A DNA stretch of 64,000 nucleotides from Marinobacter sp. LV10R510-11A. Its GTDB lineage: Bacteria > Pseudomonadota > Gammaproteobacteria > Pseudomonadales > Oleiphilaceae. Under the pieces are notes generated by a model. The model searched no databases. It was not told the origin of the DNA and saw only the letters and a program-made list of their open reading frames with translations. Position 1 is the stretch's first letter, and each line of letters begins with the position of its first letter. Of the stretch, positions 46,312 to 56,468 are shown piece after piece. The position numbers and the translations under genes are program-made. The DNA lies in contig NZ_LT907980.1 of NCBI RefSeq assembly GCF_900215155.1, positions 3,844,001 through 3,908,000 of the forward strand, in the 5' to 3' direction.

Positions 46312-47280
46312 TTAAGCCCGCTGTTTGGCGGGTTTGTTGTCAAGTTGGTGGTTGGTAGTTAATTGGTGAACAGGAATTAGAACAGTCTGCCGGCTCGGTA
46401 CGCCGGGTTGCCAGTGTAGCAGGCTGCCTTCGGGGTTATCTTTTTGCACTTCACGGCAAGCGCTCACGCATTGCAGGCATTGGGTGCACGAGAACTTTGC
46501 GCGTTTGTGGCTGCGGGTTGGAAGCCGCATGGGACAGGCCTCGTCGCAGGCTTTTGTGCAGTCACGGCAGGCTGCCGCGCGCGTGGTGTCAAAGGTCACG
46601 AGCTGACCGCGGCCATGGGTCATCCAGGCAATGCTCTGTACGACGCCGAACACGCAACCGTATTTACAAAAAAGATGGCGCGCAAACAGAAAGTCCAGCG
46701 TGAAAGCCGTGGTTGCTGCGGCCAGAAAAATGCTCGGGTAAAACGCGAGGTTGCCAGTGACCAAGTCCGTATATAACGGAATGGGTGGCAGTAGGTATGA
46801 GAGTAGGGCCAAGGCCCATGAAAAACCAATAAGGGCGCAAACCAGGGTCAAGCCGGCCCAGTGTATGACCTTGCCACGGCGGCCTTTTTTAAGGGCTTCC
46901 CAGAGTGTCGGACGACCGGTAATACGCGTCATCAGTTGGTTGATGGTTTCTACTACAGAGAAGTGCGGGCACAACCAGCCGCAGTATATTCGTCCCCACT
47001 TCCAGGCAACCCACAGTACAAGGGGAACCAGCACCAGAATGGGAAGAATGAACCACAACAAAACCTGGCTGGCGACGTCCACAGGAGAACTTTGCGCCAC
47101 CCAGTCGAGATTCAGATTTAATGAAAGTGGAAACCCGAGCAGTACAAATCGGGTTTCCGTTAAGTCATAGCGAAAAATATTTAGCACCGGTGCGAGCAGG
47201 AACAGCCCGAAGAAAGCAGCTCGAGTGATCAGCCGCTTGCTTTGGAGTGTGTCCTTGGGATTAGCTTGCTGCACGGTCAC
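46312..47280 (-). CDS. Polyferredoxin-type 4Fe-4S membrane protein (CcoG/NosR/NapH-like)
   Basis: A 322-residue protein with five or so membrane segments. CGWLCPH (CxxxCP) and CKYGCVFG (CxxxC) are the membrane-linked motifs of the NapH/NosR/CcoG family. The C-terminal ferredoxin part has CRDCTKACDEACP and CTQCLQCVSACR, the two cysteine sets expected for two [4Fe-4S] clusters. The GTG at 47280 is chosen because TTTGGAAC lies at good spacing and the frame upstream starts inside a terminator. It lies between norB and norD. It may supply electrons or assist cofactor insertion for Nor; this is inference. Confidence 0.85.
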   Translation of the reverse strand: MTVQQANPKDTLQSKRLITRAAFFGLFLLAPVLNIFRYDLTETRFVLLGFPLSLNLNLDWVAQSSPVDVASQVLLWFILPILVLVPLVLWVAWKWGRIYCGWLCPHFSVVETINQLMTRITGRPTLWEALKKGRRGKVIHWAGLTLVCALIGFSWALALLSYLLPPIPLYTDLVTGNLAFYPSIFLAAATTAFTLDFLFARHLFCKYGCVFGVVQSIAWMTHGRGQLVTFDTTRAAACRDCTKACDEACPMRLPTRSHKRAKFSCTQCLQCVSACREVQKDNPEGSLLHWQPGVPSRQTVLIPVHQLTTNHQLDNKPAKQRA

Positions 47281-47300
47281 AATTGCGTTCCAAATAAGTA

Positions 47301-47323
47301 GGGCCGGAAACAAGTTCCGGCCC
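47301..47323 (-). terminator. Hairpin between norB and the polyferredoxin gene
   Basis: A perfect 9-bp stem, GGGCCGGAA with TTCCGGCCC, and a 5-nt loop lie 22 nt after the norB stop, followed by TACTTATTT. It may attenuate read-through, giving more norCB than downstream mRNA. Confidence 0.7.
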
Positions 47324-47345
47324 TGTGGGTTTGCGGATGGCGGGT

Positions 47346-49224
<1,879 letters not shown>

Positions 49225-49296
49225 TGGTCTCTCTCCTTGGTCGTTGTGGAATACTTGACTGCCCTACTAGGATATAAAGATGCATACAAAATGCTG

Positions 49297-49310
49297 TTGA
49301 TGATTATCAA
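49297..49310 (-). promoter_or_regulatory. Perfect FNR/Anr/Dnr-type box upstream of norC
   Basis: TTGAT-GATT-ATCAA matches all ten fixed positions of the consensus. The near edge is 73 nt from the norC start. A -10-like TATATC lies about 30 bp from its centre on the norC side, close to class II geometry. A NO-responsive Dnr-type factor is the expected activator. Confidence 0.9.
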
Positions 49311-49398
49311 TCATTGCGGGAAATCACACTATTGCGCCGGGGAGTTACCTCCGTAGGGGTAGGTGCTAGACTTCTCGCCCTATTTTTCCTGAACCTGG

Positions 49399-50331
49399 AT
49401 GTCCGGAACCATCATGGCCGCAGCGCTGGTGTTGTTTTTTAAGCTAATTCCGCTTTATGTAACGGTGGCTCTCGGCTGGGTGGCGGGCCGCTACTTGGAG
49501 GCAAGTGGAAAGCACATTGCGGGTATCATGCTTTATATTGTTACGCCCTCGGTGGTTTTCTCAGGGGTAATGGCGGCTCCGCTTTCCCCGGAAGTGATTT
49601 TCCTGCCGTTTTTGGTGTTCGGGTTTGCGTCTGTGCCGGCCATTGTGCAGTTCAAACTGGCGCAGCGGGTGCTTACGGATGGCAGTGCCAGCATTATTCC
49701 GTTGTGTGTGGGGTCGGGCAACACAGGTTATTTCGGTGTGCCGGTGGCATTGTTGTTGTTCGGTGAAGAAGGGCTGGCGATCTATATTGTGTGCATGTTG
49801 GGCGTTACCCTGTTTGAAAGCTCAGTGGGGTTCTACCTCGCCGCACGTGGCCGGCATGACCTAAAAGAGTCGCTATGGCGGGTCGCAAAGCTGCCGTCGG
49901 TTTACGCATTTCTGGCAGCCGTGGCGCTCAATCTTTCAGGCATAGGTATTCCCGATGTGTTTATGCCACTTTTTGACAACCTGCGCGGTGCCTACAGCAT
50001 TCTGGGCATGATGATCATTGGCATGAGCATTAGCAGTTTTCGGGGATTGGTGGGCAACCTGCGCTTTACCGCTCTGGCATTTTTCGGCAAGTTTGTGGCG
50101 TGGCCGCTGATGGCAACGGCATTCTGGTGGCTGGATTCACAGGTTCTGGGCGTTTATGAGCCGGCGGTTCACAAGGCCATCTTCCTGATTTCCATTACCC
50201 CCATTGCGGCCAACACGGTCGTTATCGCGACGTTGCTGGATACCTCTCCCCGACAGGCTGCAGGCACAGTAATGCTGAGCACGCTCTTTGCGCTGGTGTT
50301 TATTCCGGTGATGATTTCACTGGCGTTCTAG
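49399..50331 (+). CDS. AEC family transporter (auxin efflux carrier type)
   Basis: A 310-residue membrane protein with about ten helices arranged as two five-helix halves. Typical features are IPLYVTVALGWVAGRYL at the start, the central helix break around VGSGNTGYFGVPVALLLFGE, and NTVVIATLLD in the second half. Substrates of bacterial members are organic anions or small molecules; none can be assigned. The start could also be the ATG at 49414. Its 3' end overlaps the convergent CDF gene by 32 nt. Confidence 0.9.
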   Translation: MSGTIMAAALVLFFKLIPLYVTVALGWVAGRYLEASGKHIAGIMLYIVTPSVVFSGVMAAPLSPEVIFLPFLVFGFASVPAIVQFKLAQRVLTDGSASIIPLCVGSGNTGYFGVPVALLLFGEEGLAIYIVCMLGVTLFESSVGFYLAARGRHDLKESLWRVAKLPSVYAFLAAVALNLSGIGIPDVFMPLFDNLRGAYSILGMMIIGMSISSFRGLVGNLRFTALAFFGKFVAWPLMATAFWWLDSQVLGVYEPAVHKAIFLISITPIAANTVVIATLLDTSPRQAAGTVMLSTLFALVFIPVMISLAF

Positions 50332-50959
50332 CCATAGGTGCGGCGCTGGTGTTGGCTTCAGCAATATCGGCCCGGGCATGGCGTATTACGCTGATACCGG
50401 CGGTTATTGCCAGGGTGCCCATAATCGCAGCGACAGTAAGATCTGGCCACGCGCTTCCCGTGCCAAAAACCCCCAGTGCGGCTGCCACGACTGCCAGGTT
50501 GCTGATGACATCATTTCGGCTGCATAGCCAGACCGAGCGCATATCAGAATCACCTTCTCGAAATCGAAAAAGCACAAATAAAACGGCCAAGTTAGCAACC
50601 AGAGCCAGCAGGCCAACTGATCCCATGGTAAAGGGTTCGGGGGTGGTTCCTTGCTCCATTACCCAGAGTGCACGCGCCCAAACAACCGTGCCGAATACCG
50701 CCATGGTAATGCCTTTAACCATGGCCGCGCGGCCCCGCCAGAGCATGCCCAGTGACAGAACCGAAAGTGACAGAATATAGTTAGCGCTATCGCCAAAGAA
50801 ATCGATGGCGTCTGCCATCAGCGAAACCGAGCCAGATTGCAAGCTGGCGGCACCTTCCACGAAAAACATGGCCAGGTTCACCCACAGTGCAATCCAGAGT
50901 GCGCGACGAAAGCCCGGAGCCGGGGATTGCGGTTCTGGGCCAGAGCAACTGCATGCCAT
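50300..50959 (-). CDS. Small CDF-like cation efflux protein under a CadR-type promoter
   Basis: A 219-residue membrane protein with six helices. The start MACSCSG holds a CxC metal-binding motif. The helix 2 site is ADAIDFFGDSANY (DxxxD where many CDF proteins have HxxxD), and the helix 5 site is LCSRNDVISN (CxxxD, Cys replacing His). The long cytoplasmic C-terminal domain of full CDF proteins is missing. AAGGAGG before the ATG at 50959 decides the start; a longer frame runs through the promoter. The MerR-type promoter and the cadR gene next to it point to Cd, Zn or Pb efflux. Confidence 0.88.
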   Translation of the reverse strand: MACSCSGPEPQSPAPGFRRALWIALWVNLAMFFVEGAASLQSGSVSLMADAIDFFGDSANYILSLSVLSLGMLWRGRAAMVKGITMAVFGTVVWARALWVMEQGTTPEPFTMGSVGLLALVANLAVLFVLFRFREGDSDMRSVWLCSRNDVISNLAVVAAALGVFGTGSAWPDLTVAAIMGTLAITAGISVIRHARADIAEANTSAAPMARTPVKSSPE

Positions 50960-50987
50960 AGACACCTCCTTTTGTAAGCAGGCTTTT

Positions 50988-51018
50988 ATTAAACTCCCTG
51001 TAGTGACTACAGGGTCAA
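50988..51018 (-). promoter_or_regulatory. MerR/CadR-type promoter-operator of the small CDF gene
   Basis: -35 TTGACC (51013-51018) and -10 TTTAAT (50988-50993) are separated by 19 bp, the overlong spacer diagnostic of MerR-family activation. The spacer region carries the palindrome CCCTGTAGTGACTACAGGG (50996-51014). Confidence 0.9.
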
Positions 51019-51045
51019 CACCAAGCAAGCAGTTTTGGCAGAATG

Positions 51046-51510
51046 TTAACTTTTACCTGGCCTGTGGGTTCCCGGCACGTGATTATCGTGCCCGCTGTTC
51101 TTGTTATGCAGCTCTTCCAGTTCCGAGCTCAACCCTCCCAGAATACCGCACTCCTGAACTGTGCTCGCGTCCGAGCATGCTTTCTGCAGTTGCTGCAGAT
51201 TTTTTTCAAGATTTTCGAGCTCCTTCAAACGATCGCGCACATGATCCAGGTGGCGGGCCAGAAGGGCATCGACTTCGTGGCAGTCGGCTTCGGGATTCTC
51301 GGAAAGCCGAATCAGCTCACGGATCTCGTCCTGGGCCATATCAAGATTACGACAGCGTTTGATGAACAGAAGGCGATCCAGGTGCACATTACGATAGACG
51401 CGATAATCACTGGAGTCCCGGTCTGGCTTTGATAGCAAACCGATTTTTTCGTAGTAGCGGATGGTTTCCACGGGAACGGATGAGCGCTTGGATATTTCAC
51501 CGATTTTCAT
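51046..51510 (-). CDS. cadR: MerR family metal-responsive regulator, CadR type
   Basis: A 154-residue regulator: N-terminal winged HTH (MKIGEISKRSSVPVETIRYY), a helical dimerisation part, and metal-binding cysteines Cys77 (EADCHEVD), Cys112 (KACSD) and Cys121 (QECGIL). This three-cysteine pattern fits Cd(II)/Pb(II)-responsive CadR/PbrR proteins. The C-terminus has a His-rich tail (HNKNSGHDNHVPGTH), also a CadR feature. It lies just upstream of a CDF gene in the same direction, and two promoters in the window carry its expected operator. Confidence 0.9.
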   Translation of the reverse strand: MKIGEISKRSSVPVETIRYYEKIGLLSKPDRDSSDYRVYRNVHLDRLLFIKRCRNLDMAQDEIRELIRLSENPEADCHEVDALLARHLDHVRDRLKELENLEKNLQQLQKACSDASTVQECGILGGLSSELEELHNKNSGHDNHVPGTHRPGKS

Positions 51511-51621
51511 CGTATCTGCACTTCCTGATTATTATTGATCTGGTCGGTGTCGGGGCGAAGCCGTTTTGGTTATGGTAGGAAGCCACCATATCATTTGTGA
51601 ACATTTACAGGGAGATTCACC

Positions 51622-53232
51622 TTGCTGGATCGGCTGCAACGCATGCTTGGACTGCAGACCATACCGGGTGTGTTTTTTACATCTGCAGGAATAGCGGCGC
51701 TGTTTGTGGCGCTTGCCATACCTTTTGATCAGGAAGTCTCGGATGCCTTCGGCATTCTGACGGGCTGGGTTGCGCAAAACCTCGGCTGGTTCTACATACT
51801 CACTGTTACCTCACTTTTGGTTTTCCTGCTTGGGCTTGCGGTCAGTCGTTATGGGTCTATTCGCCTTGGCGCTGACGACTCCCGACCGGACTATTCCAAT
51901 CTCGCCTGGTTTACCATGCTGTTTGCCGCCGGCATTGGCACCATTTTGATGTTCTGGGGTGTAGCGGAGCCGGTCTCCCACTTCGCCAATCCACCGTTCG
52001 AGGGCGTCCGTGCCGGCAGCGACCGCGCGGCCAGCGACGCCATGACAGTAGCGCTTTATCACTTTGGTCTGCACACCTGGACGATCTTTGCCATGCCCGG
52101 GCTGGCCATCGCTTACTTTTCCTACCGGCACAATCTTCCCATGCGCATCAGCAGCCTGTTCTACCCGATTCTGGGTGAACGGATATACGGCCCCTGGGGC
52201 TGGTCCGTGGATGTGATTGCCGTGCTGGGCACCCTGTTCGGTGTGGCGACCTCTCTTGGGCTTGGTACTCTGCAGCTTAACAGCGGCCTGTCTTACCTGT
52301 TTGGTGTTCCCTCAACAGGATGGGTTCAGGTGCTGTTGATTGCCGTGATTACCAGTATCGCGGCGACCTCAGTGGCCCTGGGGCTGGACAAGGGCGTGCG
52401 CCGTTTATCCCAGATCAACATTGTGCTGTCGCTGCTGCTGATTCTGTTTGTATTGGTGGTAGGGCCAACGGTTTTCATTGCCGAGGGAATGGTTCAGAGC
52501 GTTGGTGATTACTTTAGTGCCCTGCCTTGGCTGTCATTCTGGACCCAGACGTATACCGAGTCGGACTGGCAGCGGCAGTGGACGTTGTTTTACTGGGCCT
52601 GGACGATTACCTGGGCACCTTATGTGGGTATCTTTATTGCCCGGATTTCCCGGGGCCGGACTATCCGGGAGTTTATTGCCGGCGTGCTGTTCGCGCCAAC
52701 CGTATTTTCCCTGGTCTGGTTTGGTGTGTTCGGGCTCTCCGCCATCCACGTTGAAATGAACGGAACGGTGGCACTGGCAGAACAAGTGCAGCAGGATCCT
52801 TCGGTGGCGATTTTCGCCTTTCTGGAAGCATTTCCGCTGGCGAATGTGGCCTCGTTGCTGAGCATTATCATTATTGTTATTTTCTTCACAACGTCTTCTG
52901 ACTCTGCGTCGCTGGTCATTGATATGCTGACGCGGCGTGAAGATCAGCCTTCGCTCGTGCGTCAGCGGATTTTCTGGGCTGCGGCTCAGGGTGTGATTGC
53001 TGCATCGCTCCTTCTGGCAGGCGGGCTGGATGCACTGCAGAACGTGATCACCTCTCTGGGCTTGCCGTTCTGCATATTGCTGATTTTTATGGCGGTTTCG
53101 CTATTTCGGGCGCTGAGAGCCGATTATCGAGGATATTCCGTCAACGAACTTGTGCAGGGGCGTGCATTCCCGCAGGTGGAAGCCGTTACCGTGACGAAAC
53201 AGGAAGGACAGGAGAGCCAGAATGTACCGTAA
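51622..53232 (+). CDS. BCCT family transporter (betaine/choline/carnitine type)
   Basis: A 536-residue transporter with 12 helices. The family mark is WTITWAPYVGIFIARISRGR, with the conserved tryptophans. Further blocks are MLFAAGIGTILMFWGVAEP, GVATSLGLGTLQLN and FFTTSSDSASLVIDML. BCCT proteins import compatible solutes with Na+ or H+, which suits a marine bacterium. The proposed start is the TTG at 51622, eight nt after GGGAG; an ATG lies seven codons further on. It overlaps the Usp gene by 11 nt. Confidence 0.94.
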   Translation: MLDRLQRMLGLQTIPGVFFTSAGIAALFVALAIPFDQEVSDAFGILTGWVAQNLGWFYILTVTSLLVFLLGLAVSRYGSIRLGADDSRPDYSNLAWFTMLFAAGIGTILMFWGVAEPVSHFANPPFEGVRAGSDRAASDAMTVALYHFGLHTWTIFAMPGLAIAYFSYRHNLPMRISSLFYPILGERIYGPWGWSVDVIAVLGTLFGVATSLGLGTLQLNSGLSYLFGVPSTGWVQVLLIAVITSIAATSVALGLDKGVRRLSQINIVLSLLLILFVLVVGPTVFIAEGMVQSVGDYFSALPWLSFWTQTYTESDWQRQWTLFYWAWTITWAPYVGIFIARISRGRTIREFIAGVLFAPTVFSLVWFGVFGLSAIHVEMNGTVALAEQVQQDPSVAIFAFLEAFPLANVASLLSIIIIVIFFTTSSDSASLVIDMLTRREDQPSLVRQRIFWAAAQGVIAASLLLAGGLDALQNVITSLGLPFCILLIFMAVSLFRALRADYRGYSVNELVQGRAFPQVEAVTVTKQEGQESQNVP

Positions 53233-53680
53233 AATACTGTTAGCCATAGATTCCGAAGACGATGGCGAGGGCAAGCGGGCGCTGGAAGAGGGCGTGAGGT
53301 TGTTGGGTGAAGGCAGCGAGCTACATCTGGCCACGGTGTTCGATCCCGGTGGTGCCGGGTTCTTTCCCCACATTACCGCGGATGCGCCAGAAGACCGAGA
53401 AAGCGAGGTGCGGGAAAGCCTTAGTTTGCTGGCGCGCAAATATCTGCCCATGCCGCATAGCGCTAGCCTTCACGTGGTAGCCGGCACGCCGGGTGAAAAA
53501 CTGGTGGCACTGGCTGCCAATATCGGTGCAGATCTGATTATTCTGGTGTCCAAGGGCGCGGGTAGTCGCTGGCCAATGCGCCGGGCCACAGTGGAGTGCG
53601 TGGCCGTTAACGCCTGCTGCGCTGTGCTTGTACTGCCAGCCCTTGCGAAAGCCCCAGACGAAACCGAAGACAGTCTCTAA
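53222..53680 (+). CDS. Universal stress protein (UspA family)
   Basis: A 152-residue single-domain Usp. The start YRKILLAIDSEDDGEGKRAL and the middle ASLHVVAGTPGEKLVALAAN with GADLIILVSKG are typical. The usual ATP-binding GxxG-x9-G(S/T) loop is altered (SKGAGSRWPMRRATVECV), so ATP binding is uncertain. Overlap with the BCCT gene by 11 nt shows cotranscription; Usp proteins often accompany solute transporters and modulate them. Confidence 0.9.
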   Translation: MYRKILLAIDSEDDGEGKRALEEGVRLLGEGSELHLATVFDPGGAGFFPHITADAPEDRESEVRESLSLLARKYLPMPHSASLHVVAGTPGEKLVALAANIGADLIILVSKGAGSRWPMRRATVECVAVNACCAVLVLPALAKAPDETEDSL

Positions 53681-53711
53681 ACCGACGCAACGCTCGGGAG
53701 CTTTGGGACCG

Positions 53712-54623
53712 TCAACACCCGGAAGCATTCGGGCAGCCAGAGATGGCCCTTTCCCACTGAATGGTCACATGCTGGATGTTGAAATCGTGGTTCAGCATGT
53801 GAGTAGCCTGTTCGATTACCTGATCGTCGTCTCCGGAATTCGGCTTTACAAGGTGTACGGTCAGGGCATTTTCTGTGGTGCTGAGCGCCCAGATATGCAA
53901 ATGATGAGCGGATTCCACTCCGGGCAAGGACTGCAGCTTTTCAGCAACATCGCCCGGGTTAATGCCTTTGGGTACGGCATCAACCGCAAGGCTTACGGAG
54001 TCTTTCAGTAGCCGCCAGGTGCCGATAAATATCACTACTGCAATCACTAAGCTGACCATCGGATCAATCCAGCGCACATCAGTGACCATGATGACCACTC
54101 CGGCAATCACCACGCCCACGGACACCAGTGTGTCCGCCGCCATATGCAGGAACGCGCCCCGAATGTTCAGGTCGCCTTCCTGACCTTTTAGAAACAGCAG
54201 CATGGTAAGCCCATTAACCAGCACGCCAATGCCGGCCACAACGATAACCGTCAGCCCTGCCACTTCGGAGGGTTCGTTGAACCGGCGAATGGCTTCCCAG
54301 GCAATACCCCCAACAGCAGCAATCAGAAACAGCGCGTTGAACAGAGCCGCCAAAATGGTGGTTTTTTTGAGGCCGTAGGTGTTTCGGTCTGTGGCTTTGC
54401 GGCTAGCCAGCCAGCTTGCGGTCCAGGCCATAATCAGTCCCAGAACATCGCTCAGGTTGTGCCCGGCATCGGCTAGCAGTGCCAGAGAGCCGGCTAGCAC
54501 GCCGTAAACGGCTTCAATAAGCACGAACCCCAGGTTGAGAAAGACAGCAATAGCAAAAGCACGATTGTGGGTGTCGAAGTGTTCCGCGTGGCTGTGGCCA
54601 TGACCGTGACTGTGGTTGTGCAT
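53712..54623 (-). CDS. CDF family metal efflux protein (CzcD/ZitB type)
   Basis: A 303-residue cation diffusion facilitator with six helices and a C-terminal cytoplasmic domain. The N-terminus is His-rich (MHNHSHGHGHSHAEH). The zinc sites are ADAGHNLSDVLGL in helix 2 and HMAADTLVSVG in helix 5, each with the HxxxD pair. Exchange of Zn or Cd for H+ is the usual function. Its promoter has the same MerR-type architecture and palindrome as that of the small CDF gene 3.7 kb away. Confidence 0.95.
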   Translation of the reverse strand: MHNHSHGHGHSHAEHFDTHNRAFAIAVFLNLGFVLIEAVYGVLAGSLALLADAGHNLSDVLGLIMAWTASWLASRKATDRNTYGLKKTTILAALFNALFLIAAVGGIAWEAIRRFNEPSEVAGLTVIVVAGIGVLVNGLTMLLFLKGQEGDLNIRGAFLHMAADTLVSVGVVIAGVVIMVTDVRWIDPMVSLVIAVVIFIGTWRLLKDSVSLAVDAVPKGINPGDVAEKLQSLPGVESAHHLHIWALSTTENALTVHLVKPNSGDDDQVIEQATHMLNHDFNIQHVTIQWERAISGCPNASGC

Positions 54624-54658
54624 GAACGCGCCCTGAACTGTTGGAGTAAGTTTGCGTT

Positions 54659-54689
54659 AGTAAAAACCCTGTAGTTGATACAGGGTCAA
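54659..54689 (-). promoter_or_regulatory. MerR/CadR-type promoter-operator of the CzcD-like gene
   Basis: -35 TTGACC (54684-54689) and -10 TTTACT (54659-54664) have a 19-bp spacer. The palindromic CCCTGTAGTTGATACAGGG (54667-54685) shares its CCCTGTA and ACAGGG arms with the operator at 50996. Confidence 0.88.
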
Positions 54690-54779
54690 GCCGCATTGAT
54701 GCGGCTTTGTACATTTTACCAATATGGCGTTAACTGATGGGCAACACTTATACGTTTCTGAAACGCCAGAGGATTGTTT

Positions 54780-56468
54780 ATGGATCGCTTGAGCGAGCGC
54801 TTGGCTGTGCCCTCGGTGTTGATATTCGACTGGCATGGAACCCTGGTGGATACCCACGACGCCATGTTCAGTGCCATGGAAGATATGTTGCCACAACTCG
54901 AAGAACTAGGGCTGGTGGATCAACTGCTGCTGGAAGGGCAGTGCCGCACTGAAGATGATGCGAGGCTGGTTCGTTATATTCGTATTTTCCGGCGCCTGCA
55001 TCCGCGTATTCTGGCGGAGCGGCGGGTATCAAGAACCGACATATTCAACGCGATTTTTGGTGACAATACAGCCGCCAAATTAATTGCTCACCAAGCCTAC
55101 AATCAGGCGTACCGCCGTTATTTTGGGCAGGTTCGGCCTTTTCAGCCAGGAGCATATGAATATCTCTGCGCGCTACGAGCCATGGGTATTCGGCTGGCTG
55201 TTGCCACCAACCGAAACCGAGAGTTTTTCGATAAGGAGCTGAAAACCGTTGATGAGGGTCGTTGGCAGCATCTGTTCGAAGCAACCGTATGCGCCGATGA
55301 CGTTACACAATACAAGCCTGATCCACAGGTAATTAACAGAGCGCTGGAGAACCTGAACCTCCCGGCAGATACCCGCGCCTGGTATGTTGGCGACAGCTAC
55401 GTAGACATGCTCACGGCCAGTCGAGCCGATGTTTCCGGTATCTTCTACAACGGTGCTTGCTGGGAGCCAGATCGTATTCGCGGCTGGTTTTCCCGGCGTG
55501 ATGCGCCTCTGGCCGTACTGGACAGCTTTGAAGAACTGATGGATCTTCTTGCCTTGATAGAGCGCGCAGAGCCAGAGAAATTCCTGCGCACTCCGGCAGA
55601 GGTTCGCCCCAGCCCCTTTCCTCCGCCTGACCGCCCGGAACCGCGAATAGAATCTGACTGGCACCCTGCCGTGGTCAGGCTCATTCGTCCGGAGATAGTG
55701 CTGTTCGACTGGCACGCCACGCTTGTGGATACGCTCGATGCCATGTACCACGCGGTGGATGACATGTTCCCGGATTTCCACACACTCGGGTTGATGCAGC
55801 GAATGGTCACGCCCGAGGACAGTAAGACCCCGGAAGATGCGAAGCTAGTGGCCTACGTGCGTGAGTTTGCCAAACTTCACCCCAAGGTGAAGGCCGACCG
55901 GAAGATCTCTCGCACAGATATTTTTGAAGTGCTCTTTGGCGATGATCAGGAAGCAAAGCAGGTTGCGCATAAGGCGTTCAATCACCATTACCGTAATCAC
56001 TACGGCACAGTAAAAGCGTTTGAAGCAAAGGTGCGAGCGGTGCTTGAAGGATTGCGACGCCTGAACATTCAGGTGGGTGTGATTACCAATCGCGACCGCG
56101 AGTTTTTCGAGCATGAACTGGCGGCTGTTGAAGATACCGGCTGGGTGGAGCTGTTTGATGTGGATGTCTGTGGTGACGATACGCCCCTGCGTAAACCGCA
56201 CCCGGATCAGCTCCTGCTGGCAGTGCAGAAGCTCGACTATCCGCCTGACCCCAGTGTTTGGTACGTCGGTGATAGCACCACAGATGTGATTGCGGCCAAA
56301 CGCGCCGGCATGACGTCCGTTTTCTTTAACGGCGCACAGTGGGACTTGCCCTGGCTGAACCGGATATTCCCGGGCACCCACAAGCACCCGGACAAGCCCG
56401 ATGTGGTGGTAAATGACTTCTCGGAGTTCTGGGCGCTGGTGCTTGCCTGCGAAGTGGGGCCGCCTTAA
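54780..56468 (+). CDS. Tandem two-domain HAD-superfamily protein with Asp-to-His change
   Basis: A 562-residue protein made of two homologous HAD domains (about 1-265 and 300-562) joined by a Pro-rich linker (RPSPFPPPDRPEPR). Each has motif I FDWHGTLVDT (Asp17, His19) or FDWHATLVDT (Asp310, His312), motif II in ATNRNREFF or ITNRDREFF, motif III lysine in YKPDPQ or RKPHPD, and motif IV WYVGDSYVDM or WYVGDSTTDV. The nucleophile Asp is kept in both, but the general-acid Asp two residues later is His in both. The substrate is unknown. The ATG at 54780 has AGAGG upstream. It converges on the next gene with a 4-nt overlap. Confidence 0.85.
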   Translation: MDRLSERLAVPSVLIFDWHGTLVDTHDAMFSAMEDMLPQLEELGLVDQLLLEGQCRTEDDARLVRYIRIFRRLHPRILAERRVSRTDIFNAIFGDNTAAKLIAHQAYNQAYRRYFGQVRPFQPGAYEYLCALRAMGIRLAVATNRNREFFDKELKTVDEGRWQHLFEATVCADDVTQYKPDPQVINRALENLNLPADTRAWYVGDSYVDMLTASRADVSGIFYNGACWEPDRIRGWFSRRDAPLAVLDSFEELMDLLALIERAEPEKFLRTPAEVRPSPFPPPDRPEPRIESDWHPAVVRLIRPEIVLFDWHATLVDTLDAMYHAVDDMFPDFHTLGLMQRMVTPEDSKTPEDAKLVAYVREFAKLHPKVKADRKISRTDIFEVLFGDDQEAKQVAHKAFNHHYRNHYGTVKAFEAKVRAVLEGLRRLNIQVGVITNRDREFFEHELAAVEDTGWVELFDVDVCGDDTPLRKPHPDQLLLAVQKLDYPPDPSVWYVGDSTTDVIAAKRAGMTSVFFNGAQWDLPWLNRIFPGTHKHPDKPDVVVNDFSEFWALVLACEVGPP

